A DNA stretch of 64,000 nucleotides from Pseudarcicella hirudinis (GTDB lineage Bacteria; Bacteroidota; Bacteroidia; Cytophagales; Spirosomataceae), in contig NZ_FOXH01000005.1 in NCBI RefSeq assembly GCF_900115665.1, positions 388,033 to 452,032 on the forward strand, read 5' to 3'. The position numbers and the translations under genes are program-made. The stretch's first letter is position 1. Each line of letters opens with the position of its first letter. The notes under the pieces are model-generated. The model did not search any database and was not told where the DNA came from. It was given only the letters and a program-made list of their open reading frames with translations. This document shows positions 15,059-24,917 of the stretch, in pieces.

Positions 15059-16492
15059 ATGAATCGCAGAACCTTTTTAGGCCATACCGCTATCAGTAGC
15101 CTGGGATTACTGGCCGCTACCTCTTCTGACATCCTGGCAGTAAATTCCTCCCCTGCATTTCCAACAGTCCGTATTCCGGCTGATCAGAGAAAATTCAAAA
15201 GTCCGGCTGTAGAAGCAACTATTGAAAGGATGAAGAAAGTGATCAAAGACCAGGAACTTGCCTGGATGTTTGAAAACTGTTTTCCGAATACAATTGATAC
15301 CACTGTCAATTTCAGTACCCTCAATGGTAAACCTGATACCTTTGTGATCACCGGAGATATTTTTGCCATGTGGCTTCGGGATAGCACTGCCCAGGTCTGG
15401 CCTTATTTACCTTTGATGAAGGAAGATCAGACTTTACAGCAGATGGTGGCAGGACTTATTAATCGTCAGACACATTGCATTCTGATTGATCCATATGCCA
15501 ATGCTTTTTATGATAAACCAGGTCATAGCGAATGGTATAAGGATATCACTGATATGAAACCTGAATTGCATGAGCGTAAATGGGAGCTTGACTCTCTTTG
15601 CTATACGATCAGGCTTGCTTATCATTACTGGAAAAAAACCGGCGATAATAGCCCTTTTGGAGAAGACTGGGCTAAAGCTTCTAAACTGATTCTCAAAACC
15701 TGCCGTGAGCAGCAAAGAAAAAACGGAAATGGTCCATATCATTTCGGCAGAGAAACAGCCTGGTCAACAGATACTGTTCCGGGTAACGGATACGGAAATC
15801 CTGCCAGACCTGTAGGACTGATTTACAGCACATTCCGTCCTTCAGATGATGCCACAATTTATCCGTTATTTATTCCGTCCAATTTCTTCGCTGTTACATC
15901 GTTCCGTCAGCTGGCAGAAATGTCAGAAAGTATTCTTAAGGATAAATCTTTTGCCGGAGAATGCAGAGCACTGGCATTGGAAGTAGAAAATGCCCTGAAA
16001 AAATATGCGGTTTATAATCATCCGAAATACGGAAAAATTTACGCTTTTGAAGTAGATGGATTCGGAAATCACTTATTAATGGATGACGCCGGTATTCCAA
16101 GTTTATTAGGCTTACCTTACTTGGGATGTTGCTCAACACAAGATCCTGTCTATCAGAATACCAGACGTTTCGCCTTAAGTGAAGATAATCCTTATTTCTT
16201 TAAAGGAAAAGCAGGAGAAGGTCTCGGTAGTCCACATACCCTGGTAAATCAGATCTGGCCGATGGGAATTTTGTCGAGAGCGCTGACATCTGTCAGTGAT
16301 GCAGAGATTCTGGCTCAATTGAAATTATTGAAAGCTACTCATGCCAGTACAGGTTTCATTCATGAGTCGTTCGACAAAGACAATCCTGAGAAATTCACCC
16401 GTAAATGGTTTGCCTGGGTAAATACCTTGTTTGGAGAGTGTATTCTGAAAATTGAAAAAGAACGCCCTCATTTATTGGCCAAAGTGTTATAG
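15059..16492 (+). CDS. GH125 exo-alpha-1,6-mannosidase
   Basis: This family removes terminal alpha-1,6-linked mannose without a metal ion, by inversion. I start at ATG 15059 (MNRRTFLGHTA): a twin-Arg-type signal with a hydrophobic stretch to about residue 30 suggests export, possibly by Tat. The 477-residue chain carries WLRDSTAQVWPYL, WELDSLCYTIRLAYHYW and, near the end, GFIHESFDKDNPEKFTRKWFAWVNTLFGE. These are hallmarks of GH125 (old DUF1237); the Glu in HESF is the likely base. It opens the glycan locus and shares a bidirectional terminator with the phosphoesterase gene. Confidence 0.9.
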   Translation: MNRRTFLGHTAISSLGLLAATSSDILAVNSSPAFPTVRIPADQRKFKSPAVEATIERMKKVIKDQELAWMFENCFPNTIDTTVNFSTLNGKPDTFVITGDIFAMWLRDSTAQVWPYLPLMKEDQTLQQMVAGLINRQTHCILIDPYANAFYDKPGHSEWYKDITDMKPELHERKWELDSLCYTIRLAYHYWKKTGDNSPFGEDWAKASKLILKTCREQQRKNGNGPYHFGRETAWSTDTVPGNGYGNPARPVGLIYSTFRPSDDATIYPLFIPSNFFAVTSFRQLAEMSESILKDKSFAGECRALALEVENALKKYAVYNHPKYGKIYAFEVDGFGNHLLMDDAGIPSLLGLPYLGCCSTQDPVYQNTRRFALSEDNPYFFKGKAGEGLGSPHTLVNQIWPMGILSRALTSVSDAEILAQLKLLKATHASTGFIHESFDKDNPEKFTRKWFAWVNTLFGECILKIEKERPHLLAKVL

Positions 16493-16506
16493 AAGCCGGG
16501 CTACAA

Positions 16507-16555
16507 GACAAAAGAAGGAAGAGAAATTTTATTTTTTTCTCTTCCTTCTTTTGTC
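16507..16555. terminator. Bidirectional terminator between convergent genes
   Basis: Arms 16507-16526 and 16536-16555 are perfect 20-bp complements around a 9-base AT-rich loop. They close both the GH125 gene (+) and the phosphoesterase gene (-). Confidence 0.85.
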
Positions 16556-16574
16556 CTAAAAATATTCCTAACCC

Positions 16575-17411
16575 TTAGCCGATCTTATTATAGTTTACCT
16601 GTTTCTGAGACGAAGGGTTCATCTGGTAAGTCAGAATTTCTCCGTTTTTCAAAATCTCCACGATTCTGTAACCTCTGTAATCAGTTCCCCAGTTTCCTCC
16701 GAAATGGGCATCAAAGAAATAGTATTTACCATTATTTTCCTTTACCCCATCCTGGTCGTGGTCATGCCCGTGAAAGACGCCTTTCAGATTTGCCTGGTTA
16801 TCAAACATTTCAACCAATTCAGGACATGGGATAGCATTCTTTGTCCATGAAACAGGCGTAATATGCATGAAAACAAATAATTCTTTCTCATTTTTGAATT
16901 TTGCCAATTCATTTCTTGTCCATTCCAGATCCGGGCAGATATATTTTCCTCCTTCATCAGCAGTATTCAAAATCATAAAAGCTGTTCCTTTTTTCTTAAA
17001 GGAATGATGCAGAGAAATTCCCCAGGTTTTCTTCCAGGTTGGCTCATCAACTTTATCATGATTTCCATGAGAAACAAAATAAGGCATTTCCAATTGGTCA
17101 AAAACATTTTTTGCCTGCGGCAGAAATACCGGATTATCATGAAAAATATCACCGTTTATGACCGTAAAATCTATTCCTCTCTGCGCCTTTTCTCCATTAA
17201 TCCAGGAAACCAATTCCAGATGTCGCTGCTCAAACTGAGTTTCAGGTTGTCCGAAATGCCCGTCGGAGGCAACTGCAAAACGCAATCTTACATCTTCCCT
17301 GGCCGGCATTTTAAAAGTATCAGAGGAAAAAGACTGAAGCATATTTCCCGCTCCGATCATAAAAATACTTTTGAGACTCACATCTAAAAACGCTCTTCTC
17401 GAAAAATCCAT
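16575..17411 (-). CDS. Secreted calcineurin-like metallophosphoesterase
   Basis: This 278-residue protein has a twin-Arg-like N-terminus (MDFSRRAFLDVSLKSIFMIG). The metal-binding motifs follow in family order: ASDGHFG (usual DxH), INGDIFHD, SHGNHD, FMHITPV and GVFHGHDHDQDG. The likely reaction is hydrolysis of a phosphomonoester or diester in the periplasm; the substrate is unknown. It shares direction with the phosphodiesterase-family gene 52 bp upstream, so they may form one unit serving phosphorylated glycan or nucleotide turnover. Confidence 0.85.
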   Translation of the reverse strand: MDFSRRAFLDVSLKSIFMIGAGNMLQSFSSDTFKMPAREDVRLRFAVASDGHFGQPETQFEQRHLELVSWINGEKAQRGIDFTVINGDIFHDNPVFLPQAKNVFDQLEMPYFVSHGNHDKVDEPTWKKTWGISLHHSFKKKGTAFMILNTADEGGKYICPDLEWTRNELAKFKNEKELFVFMHITPVSWTKNAIPCPELVEMFDNQANLKGVFHGHDHDQDGVKENNGKYYFFDAHFGGNWGTDYRGYRIVEILKNGEILTYQMNPSSQKQVNYNKIG

Positions 17412-17463
17412 AGTTATATTCGATTAGGTAAAACTGAGATTACTTGACGATGTTTTTGTTTTC

Positions 17464-18702
17464 TTATTTTTTCTCCGGAATAATCCAGTAATTCAGGATA
17501 TTATTCGCTCCTTCAAGCACAACTTTGTAAAAACCTGAAGGCATTACTTTGATATTAAATGATGCTTTTTGCTCAGAAGCTGCCACTGTACCCAGCAATT
17601 TATACGTGTCTGCTCTTCCTTCTGCAAAATGATTGGCAGTACTCAGCCAAACCTTTACATCTCCTTTATTTTCCAGGGCTTTCCAGCTTACTTCTATATT
17701 ATCATCCTTTAAAAAAGCCTTTGGCTGAATAATTGAGATTTTATTAAGAAATGATACACCATCCAGTTCTACAGCACGCTCCCTTGGGATTTTCAGGGAC
17801 ATGAATTCAGCAATTGTTGGCATAATATCTACAATACCGGGCTCAAAATCATGGTAATATTTATTCAGTTTCTTTGCATTGGTAACCATCCAGGTGGTTC
17901 TTTCACGATCAGATTGTCCTCCATGGTTTTTTCCGGTTTTTGCATCTCTTCCATGATCAGTTGTGATAATAATCAACCAGTCTTCTTTGAATTTATCTTT
18001 CCGGTATTCAACAGCATCCCAAACTCTTCCAACCTGATTATCAACATATTCTATTGCTTTTTGCTGTTGTTCGCTATCACCGAATTTATGTCCCATATCA
18101 TCAGAATATTCCAGATAAACCCATGACAAATCCGGTGCATCTTTCTGAATACATTTTGCTGCTTCATCTGCTACTTTTTCATCGATGTGATGGATATACA
18201 TACTTTGTTTATCATGCGGGAAAGCAGCGGTATCCAGTTCATAACCATCTGCAATAAAATCCATTTTAAGATTCCCGGCTTCTGCAAGTGACTCTCCGAT
18301 TAATTTGGTACGGTTGTCAGTCCAGGTAGAGAACACCGCTAATTTTTTTTGTGGCTGCTGAGTTCTCAGAAGTCTGAAAATATTCCAGTAATTATAATTT
18401 GGTGCTTTAATATCATTACCCCAGACATTATGTTTATTAACCCAGGTGCCGGTCAGTAAACTATTATAACCTACTGCAGAAATAGTTGGCGTCTGCGAAT
18501 AAGTATCTCTGCCTCCTCCTACATAGGCACGGGTATAACCTTCTTTTCCCGCAATTTTTCTTAGGTTTGGAGTAGGTGCCTTTTCAATCACATCTGCCGG
18601 AATACCATCAACGATGATAAAAACTACCTTTTTTTTCTGAGCATTTACCAGAACAGATGAAAACAACAAGCACAAAATCAAGTGTAATTTTACTAAATTC
18701 AT
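17464..18702 (-). CDS. Alkaline phosphatase superfamily / nucleotide pyrophosphatase-phosphodiesterase
   Basis: The start at 18702 gives a clean signal peptide (MNLVKLHLILCLLFSSVLVNA|Q); a frame 45 bp longer would bury it. Metal ligands are visible as VDGIPADV (Asp), the nucleophile Thr/Ser in SQTPTISAVGYNSLLTG, YSDDMGHKFG, TTDHGRDAKT and NHGGQSDR. The type I phosphodiesterase family cleaves phosphodiesters and some members cleave phosphonate or phosphoglycans. Length is 412 residues. It lies divergently from the sigma-factor gene, and the 573-bp gap between them carries the paired operator at 18978-19013. Confidence 0.85.
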   Translation of the reverse strand: MNLVKLHLILCLLFSSVLVNAQKKKVVFIIVDGIPADVIEKAPTPNLRKIAGKEGYTRAYVGGGRDTYSQTPTISAVGYNSLLTGTWVNKHNVWGNDIKAPNYNYWNIFRLLRTQQPQKKLAVFSTWTDNRTKLIGESLAEAGNLKMDFIADGYELDTAAFPHDKQSMYIHHIDEKVADEAAKCIQKDAPDLSWVYLEYSDDMGHKFGDSEQQQKAIEYVDNQVGRVWDAVEYRKDKFKEDWLIIITTDHGRDAKTGKNHGGQSDRERTTWMVTNAKKLNKYYHDFEPGIVDIMPTIAEFMSLKIPRERAVELDGVSFLNKISIIQPKAFLKDDNIEVSWKALENKGDVKVWLSTANHFAEGRADTYKLLGTVAASEQKASFNIKVMPSGFYKVVLEGANNILNYWIIPEKK

Positions 18703-19275
18703 AAATTTAATTTTTGTGTTAAAAGAAAGGATTTTTGCAAAATTCATTCAGGAATTGTTATATCCCGCATTTTCAATTTTACCATTTTGTTAAAACAAAG
18801 CCGGAAAACTTTATTTCAATGGCATTGAATTACATTATTTCTGCACAACGTATAAATGCTGTGCTCTATTTCATATGGATTATTCAGCGGTCAGAAAAAA
18901 GGTTACGGATAAGTAAAGAAACAGAATAAGTCTTAATTTCTCTTCCTCATTTCAGTATTTGGCAGAAGTGGTTGTTAGTGCAATCGTTTGCGCACAAATA
19001 CACAACCGATTGCACATTTTTTATTTCGTTATTCCCGTAAGAATTACTTTTATTCTAGAAAATTACAAATTAGATTTATAAAGTTTTTAGAATTATTACA
19101 TACATGTCTGTGAATGTAATGTTGTTTTCAAAGACGAAAAACAACATCCTCGAAACTTCATCAATTATTTGAACTTACCACTATTCTCCACCGGTTTTCA
19201 AAAAATCTCGACTGGTTTATTCTTTTCGGGGTAAAAATTGTTGTAAAACCCGTAAATATACATTAAAAATATTCC
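18703..19275. promoter_or_regulatory. Divergent regulatory region with paired LacI-like operators (site A)
   Basis: Two palindromic half-sites with CG centres, GCAATCGTTTGC (18980-18991) and CAACCGATTG (19003-19012), are exactly 22 bp apart. TAGATTTA (19071-19078) lies about 70 bp after the second, as a TAnnTTTG-like -7 element for the rightward sigma gene. A hairpin TGTTGTTTT...AAAAACAACA (about 19122-19147) sits in the presumed leader. Related sites occur at 31058-31100 and 47221-47270. Confidence 0.55.
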
Positions 19276-19893
19276 GTGAAACTATCTCAATTATCTTCCC
19301 CTGTTTCTGATATTCAATTGTGGGAACAATTGAAGAACGGGAGTGAACTGGCTTTGGGAAAACTGATCAGGAAATATTTCAATCTTTTGCAGAATTATGG
19401 TTTCAAATTCATTAAAGATGAAGATTTTATCAAAGATTGTGTACAGGAGGTTTTTATAGAAATATGGAATCGCAGGGATAATATTTCAATTCCGGAAAGC
19501 GTAAAGGCTTATTTATTAAGTTCGGTAAGAAAAAAGGTTTTGCGGGAAAGCTTTCGTCAGAAAATCGTTCGTGATGAATTTGCCACTGATATTGAAAATA
19601 GCCTGAATTTTATTGAATTCTCCCCGGAATGGACCATTATTGAACAGGAAAGCCTTTCAGAAATGACCCAAAAAGTCTCTGAATTACTAAACCAGCTTCC
19701 TAAACGGCAAAGAGAGGTGATTTATCTGCGTTTTTACCAAAATCTTGAAAGAGATGAAATCGCTCAGATTATGGAATTAAATCCTCAATCAGTCTCTAAT
19801 CATTTACAGGCTGCCTTTAAAACTTTCCGGGAAAACTGGACTGGATTCGTGCTTCTCCTGCATCTGATTTCGACAGGTAAAATATTTTTTTAA
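19276..19893 (+). CDS. ECF RNA polymerase sigma factor (FecI-like)
   Basis: A 205-residue sigma-70-family regulator. Region 2 (YGFKFIKDEDFIKDCVQEVFIEIWNRRDN) binds core polymerase and the -10 box. Region 4 (LPKRQREVIYLRFYQNLERDEIAQIM...SVSNHLQAA) reads the -35. Start is GTG 19276. The anti-sigma gene follows after 75 bp, then a SusC with STN domain and a SusD. That order is the classic Bacteroidota trans-envelope switch: substrate in the SusC barrel signals through FecR to release this sigma factor. Confidence 0.92.
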   Translation: MKLSQLSSPVSDIQLWEQLKNGSELALGKLIRKYFNLLQNYGFKFIKDEDFIKDCVQEVFIEIWNRRDNISIPESVKAYLLSSVRKKVLRESFRQKIVRDEFATDIENSLNFIEFSPEWTIIEQESLSEMTQKVSELLNQLPKRQREVIYLRFYQNLERDEIAQIMELNPQSVSNHLQAAFKTFRENWTGFVLLLHLISTGKIFF

Positions 19894-19968
19894 TTTTTTT
19901 CAGAAAAACAAGTATCCGGCACCGACTTTCGCCATCCTTAATATGAATCCCTGAAAAGGACACCGGTA

Positions 19969-21060
19969 ATGAAGATTGATTATCATAAATATAATTTTGA
20001 AGACTTCGCCCGTGACGAATCATTTCGTCAGTGGATAATATATCGTGATAGCCAGGCTGAGGCATTCTGGTTGGAGTGGATGATTGAAAATCCCGGGTTT
20101 GAGTCAAAAATTAATCTGGCAAGGGCATTTCTGTACGCCCTGGAAGAAAAAGACACCAGCCTTGGCAATTCAGAACTCGATGCTGTGGCAGATGAAATTA
20201 TCCTGGAGCATAAACCTAAGCGGATACCATTCCTGAAAAGCAGTATATTCAGATGGGCTGCTTCCGTTCTTCTCATTGCCGGTATGGGAGTTACGGCTTT
20301 TTATTTCTTCAAACCCCTGACTGACAAAAGTTTGAGTACACTTGAAAAAATCAGTCCGGTTCTGATTGAAAATTATATTGAAAAGGCCAATAATTCTGAT
20401 AAAACCCAGGAAATCAAACTGGAGGACGGCAGTAATATCACCTTATATCCAAAAAGTAAAATCCGTTATCCAAAGGTTTTTACCCTGAAAAAAAGAGAAG
20501 TTTATCTGGCAGGCCAGGCCTTTTTTAATATTGCCAAAAATCCTAAACGCCCTTTCTGGGTTTATACCAGTCATATTTCTACACAGGTACTCGGCACAAG
20601 TTTCATGATAAAAGCCAACGAAAATGCCAAAGATGTAAAAGTGGAAGTAAAAACCGGAAAAGTCTCAGTTTATACCCTGAAAGATCTGGAAGAAAGACAT
20701 GAGAAACAGCAGGTTGAACTGGCCGGAATAATCCTTACACCCAACCAACAGGCTTCTTATTCCAAAAATGATGATCGCCTGATCAAATCTATTGTAGATC
20801 ACCCGGATAAACTGGATTCAGCTCCGGCCGAAGAACTGCATTTTTCAGAAACACGGATCAGCAAAGTATTTGATCAGCTCGAACGTACATACGGGCTTAC
20901 TATTATCTACGACTCCAATAATATGAAGGACTGTTTTCTGACAGCCAATTTTGAAAATGAATCTCTTTTTGAAAAACTGAATCTCATCTGTAAAGTCACG
21001 CACTCCAGTTATGAGATTTCCGACGCACAGATTATCATACACAGTAACGGTTGCGAATAA
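19969..21060 (+). CDS. FecR-type anti-sigma factor
   Basis: A 363-residue inner-membrane protein. The N-terminal cytoplasmic segment (residues 1-90) holds the sigma factor. One membrane helix (about 94-114, WAASVLLIAGMGVTAFYFF) follows, then a periplasmic FecR domain (EIKLEDGSNITLYPKSKIRYP; AGQAFFNIAKNPKRPFWV). The C-terminal DUF4974-type region (about 290-360) should contact the receptor's STN domain. It lies between its sigma gene and the partner SusC, as expected. Confidence 0.92.
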   Translation: MKIDYHKYNFEDFARDESFRQWIIYRDSQAEAFWLEWMIENPGFESKINLARAFLYALEEKDTSLGNSELDAVADEIILEHKPKRIPFLKSSIFRWAASVLLIAGMGVTAFYFFKPLTDKSLSTLEKISPVLIENYIEKANNSDKTQEIKLEDGSNITLYPKSKIRYPKVFTLKKREVYLAGQAFFNIAKNPKRPFWVYTSHISTQVLGTSFMIKANENAKDVKVEVKTGKVSVYTLKDLEERHEKQQVELAGIILTPNQQASYSKNDDRLIKSIVDHPDKLDSAPAEELHFSETRISKVFDQLERTYGLTIIYDSNNMKDCFLTANFENESLFEKLNLICKVTHSSYEISDAQIIIHSNGCE

Positions 21061-21394
21061 TTTCGCTTTCCGGAATCCCTCTGCCCTCCTATTTTTCATG
21101 ATATAGTGCAAAATGCGCAAAATTCTGCGTATAGTGAATTTCCTATTCCTCTGTCTTAAATAATTTGATATTTTTTTTACAAAAAATTAAATAAAAACAA
21201 GTATCAAAAGACAATTCTCACCATCTCATAATTGAATTCAAAGAAGCCGGCTCAATTTCTTTTATCATTCACATTTAACAGAATACATATGATATAAAAA
21301 GGGAAGCTCTCCTTATCATTATCGGAAAGACCTCAACATATGAGATATTTCCTCAAAACTCTATAAGATTTATTCAATTTTAACTTGAAAAAAA
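21061..21394. other. 334-bp spacer upstream of SusC
   Basis: AT-rich, with no gene. A GTGCAAAATGCGCAAAA-type stretch (about 21106-21122) is weakly similar to the LacI-like sites but lacks their central CG, so I do not call it one. No TAnnTTTG promoter is obvious. An ECF-type promoter should be here, since the gene follows a FecI/FecR pair. Confidence 0.3.
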
Positions 21395-24300
21395 ATGATT
21401 GGATTTTTATATAAAAAACCCCTCCGCACTATCATGAAGATTTCAATAATGCAGTTATTGATCGCACTGGTTTTCATGGGGATTACTAAGGCGAATATAA
21501 CCAGGGCTCAGGAAGTTTTAGATCAGAGAATCTCACTCCAAAGTTCGAACGAGACCTTTAAAAAATTGCTTACAACGATTGAACGAAATGCCCATGTCAA
21601 ATTTGTTTACAATCCTCAGGATATCAGAAATGTACAGCCTCTTTCACTTGATATAAAAAATGAAAGGCTCAGCGAAGTGCTTGACAAAATTCTGATCCCT
21701 TTAAATATTTCGTATGAAGTAAGCGGGAAACAAATTGCACTTTTCAGAAAAACTTCTATTTCTGTCCTTGAAGTAAAACCCATCCTGAATACTTATCCGG
21801 AAAATGAATCCTCCGACCAGCTGATCACCGGAAAAGTGGTTGATGAAAAAGGCGATGCTATGCCCGGAGTCAATATCCTGCTGAAAGGAACATTAAAAGG
21901 GACTGTCTCCGATGGCAACGGGCAGTTTAAATTAAGTATCCCCTCCAAAGAGGCCATTCTGATTGTCAGCTTCGTCGGATATGAAAAACAAGAGGTTTCA
22001 GTCGGGAATAAGACGAGTCTCCTTATTACGCTAAAGGCCTACATCAATGCCATGGACGAAGTAATTGTTCTGGGATATGGCACCCAGAAAAAAATAAACA
22101 TGACCGGGGCTGTCTCGACAATGAATTCTAAAGAAATTCAGTTGATTCCGGCATCAAATTTATCCAACGTTCTGGCAGGTCGTATGTCCGGAACTTTTAT
22201 CAGCTCACAAACAGGTACTCCGGGTATTTCTTCAGGAATCAAAATACGCGGACGTTCTTCTTTCAGTACTCCTCCGGGGTATAATCCCGGTGATCCTGCC
22301 GGTGAGGCGATTGCAACGTCTCCGATTTACGTGATTGACGGAGTAGTCAGAGACAAAGTCAGTTTTGATGCTTTATCCCCGAATGAGGTAGCAGATGTAT
22401 CTATTTTGAAAGATGCAGCTTCAGCAGCTATATACGGATCCCGTTCTTCTAATGGGGTAATCCTGGTAAGAACAAAAACCGGAAGCACCGGAAAGCCATC
22501 CATTTCTTTCAGTTCACTTACCAGCGTTCAGACAACCGGAGTGCTTCCCCAATTTCTGTCACTGGATGAAAGTGTAAAGTTACACCGTGCAGTAAACGGA
22601 GCCGGATCAATCACAAATGAAGAGCTAAACTATGTAAAAGCTACCAACCCGCAGGGATTAAACTTTTACAACGACGCTTACAGGAATCCAAAAAACCAGC
22701 AGATCAATCTGAGTGCTTCCGGAGGAACAGATAAAATCAAATATTTTCTGGGAACTTCCTATTTTAATGAATCTGGTTTTTTGCCTAACGTAAATTACCA
22801 GAAATACAACCTTCGCGGAAACATTTCTGCTGAGCTGGTAAAAAACCTTACAGTAGGGCTTAACTTAAATACCAGCACAGGAACCAGAGAACGTTTCAAT
22901 TTCACCTATGATTACGGTTCTGATGACTTAAACAATTTATGGGGTAAACTCCTGTATATGGGCACAAACGTTCCGAGCTACATTGATGGCAAACCTGTTA
23001 ATCCGGGTTGGTTGGGGAATGTTATTGAAATGATGAAAAATGGTGGATACTGGAGAAATGAAAATCAGCAGATAGATGCTTTGATTACGGCGGAGTATAA
23101 AGTACCGTTTATCAAAGGACTCGCGCTTAAATCATGGTACAGCCAAAATACCAATAACAGTTTTGTCAAAACATTTGCCAAAAAGCAATTGCTTTATAAT
23201 TTCAAAACAACCGGTGCCAACAACCTGATCTATACGAATGAACTGGTAAGTCCTACTCCGGTATTAAGTGGTGATCCGGGACAGGAATATGTAGGAAATG
23301 AATATACCAAAGCTAATTCCTATCAGTTTGATATGCAGGTAGCTTATGACACTACCATCGGAAAACATACATTCGGGGTTCAGGGAATTTATGAGCAATA
23401 TGAATATCAATCCAATTTCTTTTCTGCATACCGCTATAATTTCCCGGCCTTTACTACAGACCAGTTTTTTGCAGCAAGCGGAAACAATGCTGACTGGAAA
23501 AACGACGGAAAGGAAGTTCAGGACGGAAGATTATCCTACATAGGCAGATTAAACTATGAATACGATCAGCGTTATCTCTTTTCTGCTTCAGTCAGAAGAG
23601 ACGGCTCAGTAAAATTTGCTCCGGATAAAAGGTGGGGATGGTTTCCTTCTGTATCCGCAGGCTGGGTGATTTCCAATGAAAACTTCTTTAAAGCCATGGC
23701 ATCGAAATCTGTTGATTTCATGAAACTCAGAGCTTCTTACGCCACCACCGGAAATGATGTAATAGGCGGCTGGCAATGGCTGGATCAATACAATATTGAC
23801 AAAAACTCCTATTATTACGGAAATGGTATCTCGGGCCCCCGCCTCACTTACGGAGGAATACCTAACCCGAATCTGACCTGGGAAAAATCTCAATCACTGA
23901 ATATTGGTTTAGATGTAGGGCTTTTCAGAAATGTCAACATGACCCTGGAATACTGGCAAAGACATACCTATGACATCCTGGGACGTCGGGTACTTGCCGT
24001 TCCGTCAGAATTCGGAGGCTCTCTGCCTGCAGAAAATTATGGAATCATGAATTCCAACGGAATTGAAATTGAACTGGGTTACAAAAATTCTGTCGGGAAA
24101 AATTTCAGATATGAAATCAAAGGTAATTTCAATTATGCCACAAATACTGTAATCAAACAAGATGTTGCAGCCAATGCCCTTCCATTTCAGGATCCTAACG
24201 GTAAACCTTACGGCTACCTCTATGGCTATAATGCGATAGGGGTGATTAAAAACCAGGCTGACCTGGATAAATTACCTAAAGGCTATACCATAAACGGAGT

Positions 24301-24892
24301 GGCGCCACAGTTGGGAGACATGCTTCTGCAGGATGTGTCAGGGCCGAATGGCGTTCCGGACAATAAAGTAGATCAATATGACCAGGTAGTACTTTCTAAA
24401 TATAACGGAGCCTCAAATGCCCCGATCTCTTACGGAATCTCGGTTAATTTATCTTATAAAAACTTTAGTATCGAAACCTTGTTTGCAGGACTGGCCGGCT
24501 TTACTGTTACTTATAACGATGCCTGGGGAAGGAATTTTGGCGGAGGTTTCAGAGTACCAAAATACTATGAAAATGCCTGGAGTCCTGAAAACCCGAATGG
24601 AACAGCTCCTGCACCGCAACCCTGGGGTAATGCCCATGCCGCAGGATATCAGTGGACTTCCTCATACAATACTTATAACGGAAGTTTTCTACGGATGAAA
24701 TACCTGAATCTTAATTACAGACTTCCGTCTCAGTTTAGTCAAAAATTAAGAGCGAAGGACATCAGAATATTCCTGTCGGGAACCAACCTCTTTAACATCA
24801 CAGAATTCAAGTTTTTTGATCCGGAGGTGTATCAATTTATGAGTTATCCTGTCATGAAAACATTTTCCGCAGGTTTAAGCATCAATTTCTAA
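21395..24892 (+). CDS. SusC/RagA-type TonB-dependent transporter with STN domain
   Basis: A 1165-residue outer-membrane importer. The order is: signal segment, STN signalling domain (about residues 45-110, LSLDIKNERLSEVLDKIL), carboxypeptidase-like domain (about 145-215, ITGKVVDEKGDAMPGVNIL...FVGYEKQEV). Then come the plug (VLGYGTQKKINMTGAVSTM; IRGRSSFS; VIDGVVRDK; YGSRSSNGVILV) and a beta-barrel. The STN domain marks it as a sensor for the adjacent FecR/sigma pair; the other SusC in the window lacks it. With the following SusD it imports oligosaccharides from a polymer cut at the surface. Confidence 0.93.
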   Translation: MIGFLYKKPLRTIMKISIMQLLIALVFMGITKANITRAQEVLDQRISLQSSNETFKKLLTTIERNAHVKFVYNPQDIRNVQPLSLDIKNERLSEVLDKILIPLNISYEVSGKQIALFRKTSISVLEVKPILNTYPENESSDQLITGKVVDEKGDAMPGVNILLKGTLKGTVSDGNGQFKLSIPSKEAILIVSFVGYEKQEVSVGNKTSLLITLKAYINAMDEVIVLGYGTQKKINMTGAVSTMNSKEIQLIPASNLSNVLAGRMSGTFISSQTGTPGISSGIKIRGRSSFSTPPGYNPGDPAGEAIATSPIYVIDGVVRDKVSFDALSPNEVADVSILKDAASAAIYGSRSSNGVILVRTKTGSTGKPSISFSSLTSVQTTGVLPQFLSLDESVKLHRAVNGAGSITNEELNYVKATNPQGLNFYNDAYRNPKNQQINLSASGGTDKIKYFLGTSYFNESGFLPNVNYQKYNLRGNISAELVKNLTVGLNLNTSTGTRERFNFTYDYGSDDLNNLWGKLLYMGTNVPSYIDGKPVNPGWLGNVIEMMKNGGYWRNENQQIDALITAEYKVPFIKGLALKSWYSQNTNNSFVKTFAKKQLLYNFKTTGANNLIYTNELVSPTPVLSGDPGQEYVGNEYTKANSYQFDMQVAYDTTIGKHTFGVQGIYEQYEYQSNFFSAYRYNFPAFTTDQFFAASGNNADWKNDGKEVQDGRLSYIGRLNYEYDQRYLFSASVRRDGSVKFAPDKRWGWFPSVSAGWVISNENFFKAMASKSVDFMKLRASYATTGNDVIGGWQWLDQYNIDKNSYYYGNGISGPRLTYGGIPNPNLTWEKSQSLNIGLDVGLFRNVNMTLEYWQRHTYDILGRRVLAVPSEFGGSLPAENYGIMNSNGIEIELGYKNSVGKNFRYEIKGNFNYATNTVIKQDVAANALPFQDPNGKPYGYLYGYNAIGVIKNQADLDKLPKGYTINGVAPQLGDMLLQDVSGPNGVPDNKVDQYDQVVLSKYNGASNAPISYGISVNLSYKNFSIETLFAGLAGFTVTYNDAWGRNFGGGFRVPKYYENAWSPENPNGTAPAPQPWGNAHAAGYQWTSSYNTYNGSFLRMKYLNLNYRLPSQFSQKLRAKDIRIFLSGTNLFNITEFKFFDPEVYQFMSYPVMKTFSAGLSINF

Positions 24893-24917
24893 TCTTCAGG
24901 CAATTAAAGATAAAAGC

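Noticed and set aside
18978..19013. Operator pair A considered as a terminator hairpin
   Set aside because: No T-run on either side, and the same arrangement with fixed 22-bp centre spacing recurs at two other promoters, so it fits a protein-binding site better.
21106..21122. Possible fourth LacI-like site before the first SusC
   Set aside because: Lacks the central CG and the second half-site at 22 bp.
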